Shown here piece by piece: positions 39,580 to 47,637 of a DNA stretch of 64,000 bases (positions within the stretch are counted from its first letter, which is position 1; each line of letters opens with the position of its first letter). Under the pieces are notes generated by a model. It was not told the DNA's origin and did not search any database. It saw nothing but the letters and a program-made list of their open reading frames with translations. The translations under genes and the position numbers were made by a program. The stretch comes from DATKSG01 sp035531775 (GTDB lineage Bacteria > Actinomycetota > Acidimicrobiia > Acidimicrobiales > UBA8190), in assembly GCA_035531775.1 (NCBI GenBank), contig DATKSG010000079.1:1-64000 (forward strand). Reading direction: 5' to 3'.

Positions 39580-40517
39580 GCCTTCGAGGCCAGGACCGTG
39601 GTGCCGGTGACAGGGCCGGTCCCGCCGGGCTGGCCACCGCCGGCCGAGGGCAGCGACGAGAAGGCGATGGCTCCCGTGGGAGCGGTGACCGGTACGGCTT
39701 CACCCCAGCCCGAGAAGTCGATTCGGAAGGTGAGCGACGATGCGGCGGTGCCCGAGCCGACGGTGCCGCGCTCGGTGTAGGAGACCGGCAGGTGCCGGCC
39801 ACCAGCGGTCACCTCGAGGGTGGCCGTTCCTTTCGCCACCTGGCCGTCCACCCCCTTGAGCGGCCCCTGCACCACCTCGACGCGGTGGCCGGCCACGGTG
39901 GACGCCGTCAGCAAGCGCGCCGGAGTGAAGGTCACGTTGTCGTGTAGCGCCGAAGCGGTGGTAACGGCGGCGTAGACCGACTGGTAGGGGGCGTCGCCGG
40001 TGGCCAACGAAATCCACTGGCCGGCATGGGTCTGGGCCGCGGCCGGCGACAGGCCCAGGTTCTCCACCATGGCGGTGGCATCTCCCTGGAAGAAGCAGGC
40101 GGCGCCGATGACGAGCACCTTGAAGGTGTCACCGGACACGGTGATGACCTGCATGCCGTGGTCGCTGGCGGCGTTCCCCACCGTCAACTGCTGCACTCCA
40201 CTGGAGGTGGAGGACGACACGTAGTGGAACGAGCCGGCGCTCAGCGCTGCCGCCAACGAGCTCACCACCAGCCGCCGGGCCGCCGGCGCCGAGGACACCG
40301 ATGAGCTCGTGCCGCCGCCGGTGGCCAGCCACAGCGCACCAGCGGCCAGGGCCGCCACCAGCACCACCGCTGCGGCCATCATCACCGGCGTCCGCCACCG
40401 GTGTCGGAGGCGACGTGCGGCCACGGGCGGCTGCGGTTGAAGCGGCGTGGCCGGCCACGGCAATGGCAGGGGGACGGGGGCGGTCACCGGCTCCTGGCTC
40501 AGGTCGTCGTCGGTCAC
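39561..40517 (-). CDS. membrane-anchored extracytoplasmic protein, LppX/LprG-like pattern
   Basis: 318 residues from GTG 40517. A short Pro-rich cytoplasmic tail, one membrane segment near 47-68 (VMMAAAVVLVAALAAGALWL), then an outside domain: SFHYVSSSTSSGVQQLTVGN...QVITVSGDTFKVLVIGAACFFQGDATAMVENLGL. The order of strands resembles the LppX/LprAFG lipid-carrier fold, but without a lipobox; this is a tentative structural reading. Function unknown. Confidence 0.65.
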   Translation of the reverse strand: MTDDDLSQEPVTAPVPLPLPWPATPLQPQPPVAARRLRHRWRTPVMMAAAVVLVAALAAGALWLATGGGTSSSVSSAPAARRLVVSSLAAALSAGSFHYVSSSTSSGVQQLTVGNAASDHGMQVITVSGDTFKVLVIGAACFFQGDATAMVENLGLSPAAAQTHAGQWISLATGDAPYQSVYAAVTTASALHDNVTFTPARLLTASTVAGHRVEVVQGPLKGVDGQVAKGTATLEVTAGGRHLPVSYTERGTVGSGTAASSLTFRIDFSGWGEAVPVTAPTGAIAFSSLPSAGGGQPGGTGPVTGTTVLASKAQPTRR

Positions 40518-40593
40518 TACGGCGAGCCTAGGCGTGCTGCGCCCGGACCCGGTGGCGGCGACAGGTTTGCGACGAGGGTAGCGGCTGGAGCGC

Positions 40594-41520
40594 TCAGGCG
40601 ACGGTGGTGCGAGCAACCAGGAGACGCGACGACGCCTGCACGCGCAGGACACCGTCGTGTTCGAAGGGACGCAACAACTCGGCTGCTCGCGACAGGAACT
40701 GGATCCGAGCCTGCTGGTCCACCTCGTGCCACGAAGCCGACAGTGGGGGGAGTGACGGGTAGATGCGCACCCATTCGGCCACCGGCGGCAAGGTGGCCAG
40801 CATGCGCACCGTCCGGCACGACACATCGGTGAGTCCTGCTTGCCGGGCCAGTGCGAGGAGGTCCTCCACCTTGTGCCATGCACAGGACTGCAGCAGATGT
40901 TCGGCCACCCCCGAGCGCTCGAAGCCCGACTTGATGGCGGCATCGAGCTGGGCGGCAAAGGCCGGGTTCTCCTCGATGGGCCCCCAGGTGGTGAGCCCCA
41001 GCCGGCCCCCCGGGGCCAGAATGCGCCGCATCTCCTCCACGATGGCCACGGGGTCGGGGAAGCGGTGCAATGCGTGCTGGCACGCCACCACGTCGAAGGT
41101 GCCGTCGGCAAAGGGCAGCCGGCCGCCGTCCCATGCCTGCCAGTCGACCAGGCTGGTGATGTCGACGCGTCGAGCCACGTCGAGCGCCGGGCCCGAGGCA
41201 TCCACTCCGACGACCCGACCCCCTGGCCCCGAGACCCGGGCGGCCAGGCGAGCGAAGATGCCGGTTCCGCAGGCCACATCGAGCACGCGGGCGCCACGTA
41301 CCACCACCAAGGCGTCGAGGGCCCGCTCGGCGAAACGGCGCCCGAAGGCAGGATCGAAGTGGGTGGCGGCGGCTGAGGCGCTGGCTTCGTCGGCGAAGCT
41401 GCCAGGGAATGGGGCGCGAGGCTGTCCATGTCCTTCGACGGTCCGGGTACGGACCGTCGACGATCCCGAAACCTCGGTCGCCCTGTCCAACTCAGCGCCT
41501 CCTCCGCCCGCGCCGCTCAC
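40594..41520 (-). CDS. class I SAM-dependent methyltransferase
   Basis: 308 residues, GTG 41520 overlapping the upstream stop as GTGA. SAM-binding motif VLDVACGTGIFA, acidic residue in GVDASG, then FDVVACQHALHRFPDP and LAPGGRLGLTTW: the UbiE/Methyltransf_11 pattern. Substrate unknown. It follows the methyltransferase-glycosylase fusion gene in the same transcript. Confidence 0.88.
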   Translation of the reverse strand: MSGAGGGGAELDRATEVSGSSTVRTRTVEGHGQPRAPFPGSFADEASASAAATHFDPAFGRRFAERALDALVVVRGARVLDVACGTGIFARLAARVSGPGGRVVGVDASGPALDVARRVDITSLVDWQAWDGGRLPFADGTFDVVACQHALHRFPDPVAIVEEMRRILAPGGRLGLTTWGPIEENPAFAAQLDAAIKSGFERSGVAEHLLQSCAWHKVEDLLALARQAGLTDVSCRTVRMLATLPPVAEWVRIYPSLPPLSASWHEVDQQARIQFLSRAAELLRPFEHDGVLRVQASSRLLVARTTVA

Positions 41521-42626
41521 GCTAGTGCACCGAGGTCACGGCGCCGGGGACCGTATCCAGACGGCGCTTTGGCCTGAGTGGCGGCGGCGCGCAGGTGGTC
41601 GGCGAGCTCGTCGGCCCGGGCATGGGCGTTGGCCCCGCTGGTGGAGGGCATGACGTAGACCGGCCGGCCGGCGACGTCACCGGGTTGGACGCCCGGTTGG
41701 GCCAGGCGGTCCACGGCGGCGCGCCACCCAGACAGCCCCACCATGCACAGCACACCCGGGTGCAACCAGCGCACCAGGCGCTCGACGCGGGCCAGACCTT
41801 GGCGGTACTCGGCCGGGGTGAGCTCCGAAGCGCGGCGCGTGGCCCGCTTCACGAGGTCGGTCATGCCGAGGCCGTGGTGCACCAGCGCGTGCACGGGATC
41901 CCGGTCGCGGCTGGCCAGCCCGGCGGCCAGGGCGGCTGGCCAGAACCGGTTGCCGGGCCGGGCGAACCCGACACCCACGTCGGCGGCGTACAGGCTGGGA
42001 TTGAGACCCACAACCAGCAGCTTCATCGAAGGGCCCACCACGTCGGCGAGCGTGCGCAGACGCACGGCCCGCACCCGCACCACGTCGTCCTCGTCCTGCA
42101 GGGCGACCACGTCGAAGCCGGCCCCGGCGAACACGTCGAGAAGTGCTTCGGGCTTCCAGGCGGCGAAGAACCGCCCGCCCACGTCGTCGGCGGGCAGGGC
42201 ATGGCCTTCGTACTCGCCCTGGAGGACCTGGACGTCGATGGGAGCGCCCACCTCGAGCACCCGGTGCAGTTCGGCCAGGGCCAGCGGCAGGCGCCGGCTC
42301 GGCACGTGCAGGTAACTCATGTTGGCCCACGCCCCTCCGAAGCGCCGGCGCCCGAAAGGCAGCGCCTCCAGGTCTCCTTGGACGAGAGCCACCCACGGGG
42401 CCTCGGCGCGGCACTGGTCGAGCATGGCCCGGGCGGCGTCGAGGCCGATCACCGGCCGGCCGAGATCGGCGCCGTAGTGGCCGGCCCCACAGCCGACGTC
42501 GAGGCGCACGTCTCCCTCGGCCACCCGTTTGGCGAAGGCCCGGGCGTGGGCCTTGCGCACCGGGCGGCGCCGGGCCGCCCACTCGAGCCCACGCTGCTCG
42601 TAGACCTCGACGGTGGCGCGGTCCAT
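41517..42626 (-). CDS. methyltransferase fused to Mug-type DNA glycosylase
   Basis: 369 residues from ATG 42626. Residues 1-195 are a SAM methyltransferase (RLDVGCGAGHYG, GLDAARAMLDQ, ANMSYLHVPSRRLPLALAELHRVLEVGAP). Residues 201-355 are a mismatch-specific uracil/thymine glycosylase: LLVVGLNPSLYAADVGVGFA, GNRFWPAALAAGL, GMTDLVKRATRRASEL and YVMPSTSGANAHA, with the family GLNPS and SGANAHA blocks intact. An internal Met at 201 marks where a separate Mug protein would begin. The reading frame is continuous, so the fusion is real in this sequence. Likely acts in DNA base repair; the methyl acceptor is unknown. Confidence 0.88.
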   Translation of the reverse strand: MDRATVEVYEQRGLEWAARRRPVRKAHARAFAKRVAEGDVRLDVGCGAGHYGADLGRPVIGLDAARAMLDQCRAEAPWVALVQGDLEALPFGRRRFGGAWANMSYLHVPSRRLPLALAELHRVLEVGAPIDVQVLQGEYEGHALPADDVGGRFFAAWKPEALLDVFAGAGFDVVALQDEDDVVRVRAVRLRTLADVVGPSMKLLVVGLNPSLYAADVGVGFARPGNRFWPAALAAGLASRDRDPVHALVHHGLGMTDLVKRATRRASELTPAEYRQGLARVERLVRWLHPGVLCMVGLSGWRAAVDRLAQPGVQPGDVAGRPVYVMPSTSGANAHARADELADHLRAAATQAKAPSGYGPRRRDLGALA

Positions 42627-42635
42627 GTGGGAGCG

Positions 42636-43673
42636 CTACTCGGCCAAGCCGACCGGGACGCCGTCGACGATCTGGTCGAGGTACTCCGACAAGCCGTAGC
42701 CGATGCGCCCGTCGTCGAGTTGCCAGCGCGTCATCCCCTCGGAGATGCGAGTGACCAGCTCGAGGCCGTCGGAGTCGCGACGTCGGTTGCGCAGGGGCAC
42801 GAGCCGAAGGACCGTGCCCTTGACCGCCCAGCGCCGGTCCCCGCAGACCAGCTCGGCCTCCAGTGAGCGGTGAGTACGCTCGGGCCCGTCGAAGGTGGAG
42901 CGCACCTGGAAGTCGTCGCAGAGGTGCAAGGTCTCGCCGTCCCACACGAAGCCGCTGCGGATGCCGGGGCCCTGTCGGCGGGCGATGCGCGAGCCCATGA
43001 AGCCGAAGTCGGGCCCGAAGTTGGCCGTGAGCCACCGGTAGTACCACGGCGCTTGCCAGTAGCGCGGGCCCCAGCTGTGGTCGCGCAAGCCAAAGCCGTG
43101 CACGTCCCACTCCTCCTCGCCGACAGCGATTCGGCCGGTGGCCTCGACCAGCTGCTCGTAGTGGCCGCGGGCGAACTCCTCGCCGGGGGTCTCCGACGGC
43201 CGGTCCGGTTCGCCGCCGAACATGGCCGAACGGCCGGCGAAGGCCATCTCCACGTGGCACTGCGCCGTCGGGTTGGCGCCGAAGGCGGCCTTGGGGTCGG
43301 CCAGCTCGGCGGGATCGTCGAGTACCAGCAGGGCCCCGGTGTAGGACACCCGCAAGGCGGCGAAGGGCTCGAGGACCTCGAAGCGTAGGCCGGCGGCGTC
43401 GAAGGCCAGGTTGTCGGTCACCGACGGCCGTTGGAACATGAATCCGACGCGGCCGTCTGGAAGGTAGAGGCACACCGTCATCTCGCCGGTGCCCTCGTTG
43501 GCCCGGTTGCCGAGGCGGAAGAAGGCACCGATGCGCTTGTCGGGGTCGATGGCGTTGAAGTACATGGACTCGTTGAAGTTGGGCTCAGGGCCCAACTCGT
43601 GCATGTACTCGTCGCTGCGTTCGAGGCGTAGGCCGATGCCGCCCACGCTAGGGGAGGGGCCGGCCCGTAGCAT
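42636..43673 (-). CDS. CrtC/AttH-like (DUF7064-type) protein
   Basis: 345 residues from ATG 43673. NESMYFNAIDPDKRIGAFFRLGNRANEGTGEM, then VHGFGLRDHSWGPRYWQAPWYYRWLTANFG is the recurring core of a family of double-lipocalin proteins distantly like carotenoid 1,2-hydratase/AttH, often found near CoA-metabolism genes. No activity is established. Divergent, with a 7-base gap, from the phosphotransferase gene, so control is probably shared. Confidence 0.72.
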   Translation of the reverse strand: MLRAGPSPSVGGIGLRLERSDEYMHELGPEPNFNESMYFNAIDPDKRIGAFFRLGNRANEGTGEMTVCLYLPDGRVGFMFQRPSVTDNLAFDAAGLRFEVLEPFAALRVSYTGALLVLDDPAELADPKAAFGANPTAQCHVEMAFAGRSAMFGGEPDRPSETPGEEFARGHYEQLVEATGRIAVGEEEWDVHGFGLRDHSWGPRYWQAPWYYRWLTANFGPDFGFMGSRIARRQGPGIRSGFVWDGETLHLCDDFQVRSTFDGPERTHRSLEAELVCGDRRWAVKGTVLRLVPLRNRRRDSDGLELVTRISEGMTRWQLDDGRIGYGLSEYLDQIVDGVPVGLAE

Positions 43674-43680
43674 CTCGTCC

Positions 43681-44664
43681 GTGGCATCCCCGGCTCCGGC
43701 TTCCAGCGAACTGGCCGAGGCCCTCCGATCCGTCCTCGAGCCGGTGCTCGGCACCGGCCTCGAGGTAGGCGACGTGCAGCGCATGCCCGGCGGGTCCTCT
43801 CGGGAGACCTGGGCGTTCTCGGCCACATCCCGCCGGGGCCCGGTCCGGCGCCTGGTGCTGCGCCGCGACCCCACCGGCGCCCCCGCCTCGGGCCTGGTCC
43901 TGGAGGCCGACCTGCTGCGAGCGGCGGCCGGTGCCGGCGTGCCGGTGCCGGCGGTGGTGGCCTCCGGCACTGCCGACAGCGCCTTGGGCGCTGCCTTCGT
44001 CGTGGTCGGCCACATCGAGGGGGAGGCCCTGCCCCGCCGGGTCCAGCGCCTGGCCGCCGACACCGGCACCGGCCCCGCCCTTACGGCGCAATGTGGCCGG
44101 ATCCTGGCCGCCGTGCACGGCATCCCGCCGGCGTCGGTCCCGGGCCTCTCCGGTGGTGACCAACTCGAGCAGCAGCGCGGGCTGCTCGACCACCTGGGCC
44201 AGCCCCACCCCGCCTTCGAGTTGGCCCTGCGGTGGTTGGCCGAGAACCGACCGGCGCGCTCGGGCGAGGTCGTGGTCCATGGCGACTTCCGCAACGGCAA
44301 CCTCATCGTCGGGCCCGACGGCGTCCGGGCCGTGCTCGACTGGGAGTTGGCCCATCGAGGCGACCCGCTCGAGGACCTCGGTTGGATGACGGCCAAAGCC
44401 TGGCGTTTCGGGTCCGAGCTGCCTGTTGGGGGCCTCGGGACCGTGGAGCAGCTGGTGGCCGGCTACGAAGGGGCCGGTGGTGGTCCGGTGGACCGCCAGG
44501 CGCTCACGTGGTGGGAGACGCTCGCCACCTTGCGCTGGGGGATCATCTGCATCGTGCAAGCCCTCACCCACACCTCGGGCGCCGTGCGCTCGGTGGAGCT
44601 GGCCGCCATCGGCCGGCGCGTGTGCGAGGTGGAATGGGACCTCTTGGCCATGGTGGACCGGTGA
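43681..44664 (+). CDS. aminoglycoside-phosphotransferase-fold kinase-like protein
   Basis: 327 residues, GTG 43681. APH fold: nucleotide-side MPGGSSRETWAFSA, catalytic loop VVHGDFRNGNLIVGPDGV and metal Asp in AVLDWELAHRGDPLEDLGW. This subgroup lies beside acyl-CoA dehydrogenases and DUF6285 genes in mycobacteria and is thought to phosphorylate small lipid-derived molecules rather than antibiotics. It overlaps the DUF6285 gene (GTGA). Confidence 0.88.
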   Translation: MASPAPASSELAEALRSVLEPVLGTGLEVGDVQRMPGGSSRETWAFSATSRRGPVRRLVLRRDPTGAPASGLVLEADLLRAAAGAGVPVPAVVASGTADSALGAAFVVVGHIEGEALPRRVQRLAADTGTGPALTAQCGRILAAVHGIPPASVPGLSGGDQLEQQRGLLDHLGQPHPAFELALRWLAENRPARSGEVVVHGDFRNGNLIVGPDGVRAVLDWELAHRGDPLEDLGWMTAKAWRFGSELPVGGLGTVEQLVAGYEGAGGGPVDRQALTWWETLATLRWGIICIVQALTHTSGAVRSVELAAIGRRVCEVEWDLLAMVDR

Positions 44665-45023
44665 CAGACGACGCCCTCCACGACATCCCCTCGGCGCTCG
44701 AGCTGCTCGAGGCGGTGGAGGAGTTCCTGCGCCACGACGTCATGGCGGCCACCGAGGGTCGGGTGGCCTTCCACGCCCGGGTGGCCGCCAACGTGCTGGC
44801 CATGGTGGCGCGCCAGATGGCTCTGGGGCCGGCGCAGGCCGAGGCCCATCGGGCGCGCCTGGACGCCCTGGGCGTCGCCGATGACGCTGAGCTGGCCGAA
44901 GCCATCCGCAGCGGTGTCATGGACGGGCGCCTCGACGAGGTCCGCAAGGCAGTGCGCCAGGCCGTGGCCGACAAGCTGGCCGTGGCCAACCCCCGCTACG
45001 TCGACGATGTCAACGACGGGTGA
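44661..45023 (+). CDS. DUF6285 protein
   Basis: 120 residues, GTG 44661. HDIPSALELLEAVEEFLRHDVMAATEGRVAFHARVAANVLAMVARQ matches the all-helical DUF6285 family, which is nearly always encoded next to an APH-like gene, as here. Probably a partner of that kinase; function unknown. Ends 13 bases before the convergent COG4315 gene. Confidence 0.8.
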   Translation: MTDDALHDIPSALELLEAVEEFLRHDVMAATEGRVAFHARVAANVLAMVARQMALGPAQAEAHRARLDALGVADDAELAEAIRSGVMDGRLDEVRKAVRQAVADKLAVANPRYVDDVNDG

Positions 45024-45036
45024 GCCTGCGGCTCGG

Positions 45037-45600
45037 TCAGTAGTTTGAGCTCGTGGGCAAACTCGTGGTCGAGCCCGACGAAGTCCCACCTGCCGACACC
45101 GTCACAACTGAGAACCCGGCAAGACCTTGTCCTGTGACCTGGCCAGGGGAATCTTGTACGAAGGTGAACACAGGAGATCCGTTGTACGTCACCTGGTAGG
45201 TGCCATCCGATCGCCTCACATCGCCAACCGTTCCAGTAACTCCTGCGGCGCCCGTCGGAATTGTGCCGGCTGGCACGGTGAGTGCGGGCCACGCCGAAGC
45301 GCAGCTACCCGTGCAGCTGCCCCTGAGGGTATAGAGCGGGTGGCCGCTGATGTCGGTCAGGATGCGACCGTAAGCGGAGACGGTCTCTGCTTTCACGACT
45401 GCGGTGGCAGACCCAGGGGAGGTCGTAGAGGACGGGGGTGCCGATGACGATCCGATGGTTCCGGCCGAACCGCATGCCGCAGAGAGCAGCGCTACCGCAC
45501 CCAGACCGCTCCAGTGAAGGGCCCCGTGGCAGAACGCCCCAGGGCGACTTGCCAAGCGAGGCTTCGCCTCCGCCCTCACTTGGTCTCTGATCTTGGCCAT
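45037..45600 (-). CDS. COG4315-type secreted lipoprotein
   Basis: 187 residues. A long signal region ends in the lipobox LSAAC, then a Ser/Thr-rich spacer and two lipoprotein_15 repeats: GRILTDISGHPLYTLRGSCTGSCASAWPAL and DGTYQVTYNGSPVFTFVQD. The family occurs near ECF sigma factors and anti-sigma genes; its role on the cell surface is unknown. Start ATG 45600 with AGGAGG upstream. Base composition is visibly lower in G/C than in genes further left. Confidence 0.83.
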   Translation of the reverse strand: MAKIRDQVRAEAKPRLASRPGAFCHGALHWSGLGAVALLSAACGSAGTIGSSSAPPSSTTSPGSATAVVKAETVSAYGRILTDISGHPLYTLRGSCTGSCASAWPALTVPAGTIPTGAAGVTGTVGDVRRSDGTYQVTYNGSPVFTFVQDSPGQVTGQGLAGFSVVTVSAGGTSSGSTTSLPTSSNY

Positions 45601-45768
45601 GGTGTCCTCCTGATTACGGCTTCCTCATCGCAATACTCCTCGCGGCCTGGAATTGTTCATGCCAAATGTTTTGTGGCCACTCGGCCACGGAAATCAGACT
45701 CTCGGCACATGAACGAATCGAGCCAGCTCTCGTATACATGCCTAGATCACGATCACGAGGAGGCGGTA

Positions 45769-46416
45769 GTGAGCAAGCTCTGGGCATTCGGCTGGATAGT
45801 TCGGGTTTGTGTGGTGCTCGGAGTCGGCACATTGGCAACGGCGTGCGGCTCTTCCGGCCCGGCACCGACTGCGGTCCACCACACTGCGCCCACCATCACT
45901 ACATCAATAACCACGCCATCCACCAATGCTGCTACCACGCCGACTCCGGGTGCCACCGCCTCTTCGACGTCGCCACCGAAGGGTCCGGTGACGACCCACC
46001 CAGCCTCTACGACCACGTCGCCTAAAGTGCCGATGACCACGGCTCCTGGCTCGACTACGACAGTTCCTGTTGGCACGGTGATCTCATCTCGCAGCACCCC
46101 GAGCTACGGCGACATCGTGACTGACGGCGCCGGAAGGACGCTTTATCTCTACACGCCAGATGAAGGTCAAAGCTCTCCGCAGTGCACGAGCACGGCGGGC
46201 TGTTCCTCGACCTGGCCCCCGCTGAAGGCTATGGGAACGCCACGAGCAGAGGGCGCAGCCCAGCCAGCACTTCTGGGAGCGGAGGATGGCCAGGTGACCT
46301 ACAACGGCCACCCTCTGTACTACTACGCCGGTGACTCGGGGGCAGGACAGACGAGCGGGGAGGGCGTCGGTGGGATCTGGTACGTCGTAAGCACCTCGGG
46401 AAGTCCGGTGTTCTAG
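45769..46416 (+). CDS. COG4315-type secreted lipoprotein with long Thr/Pro spacer
   Basis: 215 residues from GTG 45769, chosen because GAGGAGG lies six bases upstream; ATG 45709 has no ribosome site. Lipobox LATAC, then about 85 residues of Thr/Pro/Ala spacer (possibly glycosylated), then two lipoprotein_15 blocks: GDIVTDGAGRTLYLYTPDE...CSSTWPPL and DGQVTYNGHPLYYYAGD. Divergent from the related lipoprotein gene; upstream of the ECF sigma gene in the same direction. Confidence 0.82.
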   Translation: MSKLWAFGWIVRVCVVLGVGTLATACGSSGPAPTAVHHTAPTITTSITTPSTNAATTPTPGATASSTSPPKGPVTTHPASTTTSPKVPMTTAPGSTTTVPVGTVISSRSTPSYGDIVTDGAGRTLYLYTPDEGQSSPQCTSTAGCSSTWPPLKAMGTPRAEGAAQPALLGAEDGQVTYNGHPLYYYAGDSGAGQTSGEGVGGIWYVVSTSGSPVF

Positions 46417-46673
46417 GCCGGCCTGCAGGGTGGTCTGGTGCTCGGGCGCCCAGAGGCCTGTGAACAGCGAAGGTGTCTAGTCCGTATCCTCATGTGACGC
46501 CCGTGGAATGCCGACGAGAGGGAAGTCTCAGGAATGCCTAGGACGCTAGATGCCGCCTCGAGCACTGCGGCGGGAGTTGTCGAGTGCGACAGCGACGTAT
46601 GTTCGACATGATTCCCCGAGCCGGAAGCACCAACGGCAGAGCAAGGGTAAAGGGGAATCCAATCAGGGGCACC
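46417..46673. other. 257-base gap before the sigma factor gene
   Basis: No gene seen. GGAAT (46505-46509), 15 bases, GTC (46525-46527) has the shape of an ECF-type promoter and could be the autoregulated promoter of the sigma gene; spacing is one base short of the usual. Low confidence. Confidence 0.3.
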
Positions 46674-47210
46674 ATGGAGTCCTCGGTGGCTATCGCGCCC
46701 GCAGGATCCGAAGAAGCTGACGAGGTCGGGCTGCGAAGTGCGTTCTTGGCTCACGGAGGGGAACTATTCGGATTTGCTCGTAGGGCGCTGGATGACTCGA
46801 ATGTCGCCGAGGACGTCGTCCAGGACACCTTCGTCCGAGCTTGGCGCGCCCGCCGTCGCTTCGATGCAGAACTGGGCAGCCTTCGGACGTGGCTTTTCGC
46901 GATCGAACGCAATGTCATAATCGACTACGCCCGTGCTCGAGCCAGCCGCGCATCCCAGCCCCTTGATGAGGATTTGGCCAGTGATATCGATGACATAGAA
47001 CGGGCCATGGTCGGTTGGCAGGTCGAAGAGGCGGTCCGCCGCCTCCGCCCCGACCACCGTCATGTGTTGGTCGAGATTCATTACCGTGGGCGCTCGAGCC
47101 GGGAGGTGGCCATCGATCTCGGGATTCCCGAAGGGACTGTCCGCAGCCGTCTCTTCTACTCGATGCGCTCGCTGCGTCTAACGCTCGAAGAGATGGGATG
47201 GGACGCGTGA
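46674..47210 (+). CDS. ECF RNA polymerase sigma factor
   Basis: 178 residues from ATG 46674. Region 2 LDDSNVAEDVVQDTFVRAWRARRRFD and region 4 LRPDHRHVLVEIHYRGRSSREVAIDLGIPEGTVRSRLFYSMRSLR are complete, so it should bind core polymerase and promoter DNA. Coupled (GTGA) to its anti-sigma gene, which is split by an insertion sequence. Likely targets include its own promoter and the COG4315 lipoproteins; inferred. Confidence 0.92.
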   Translation: MESSVAIAPAGSEEADEVGLRSAFLAHGGELFGFARRALDDSNVAEDVVQDTFVRAWRARRRFDAELGSLRTWLFAIERNVIIDYARARASRASQPLDEDLASDIDDIERAMVGWQVEEAVRRLRPDHRHVLVEIHYRGRSSREVAIDLGIPEGTVRSRLFYSMRSLRLTLEEMGWDA

Positions 47211-47512
47211 CTTCGCAGGACTGCGATCCCTTCAGGGGGCTGATTGCCCTGCTTGCCATTGGCCGGCTCCCCGAGACCGAGAAACTCGGCCTTGCCGAGC
47301 ACCTAGAAGGGTGCCGTGACTGCCGGGAGGATCGCCGAGAACTCACGGAATTGTCGGCGTTGCTTCCCAAAGTGGACCTAGGCCACCTAGATGAAGCCGA
47401 TATACCAGCGGGCTTGTCCGGCAAAGTGCTGAACCGACTGAATGCCGAAGCCCGCAGAGATCGGCGGAAGCGTGGTCTGCGTGTCGTTTGCCAGCCACAT
47501 GGGACCAGCTAG
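47207..47512 (+). pseudogene. anti-sigma factor, N-terminal half (cut by IS21-type element)
   Basis: 101 residues, GTG 47207. A zinc-associated anti-sigma domain with H-x3-C-x2-C in EHLEGCRDC and a helix SALLPKVDLGHLDEADIPAGLSGKVL. After RDRRKRGL the frame enters the insertion sequence, adds RVVCQPHGTS and stops, so no membrane segment remains. Removing 47482-50104 restores the frame exactly onto LRYVVGGTAAAGIVV. The soluble zinc domain may still be made and may still bind the sigma factor, but without its membrane sensor. Confidence 0.92.
47477..47481. repeat. target-site duplication, left copy (CTGCG)
   Basis: CTGCG directly abuts the left end of the insertion sequence and recurs at 50100-50104 after its right end. 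Confidence 0.9.
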
Positions 47513-47637
47513 CCACAGGTTTTGCCAGTGGCATGGGACCACCCCGTTTGCCAGTTATGGGACCACCCTGAGGATCCACCTCCGCCGGCCGAAGAGACAT
47601 TCGGCTGGGCCTCCGATGCCGAGGCGGAGGAGGCCCC

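Noticed and set aside
42636..44396. 586-residue version of the CrtC/AttH-like protein
   Set aside because: The upstream 241 codons lie antisense to the phosphotransferase gene and lack coding character; ATG 43673 gives the family's normal length.
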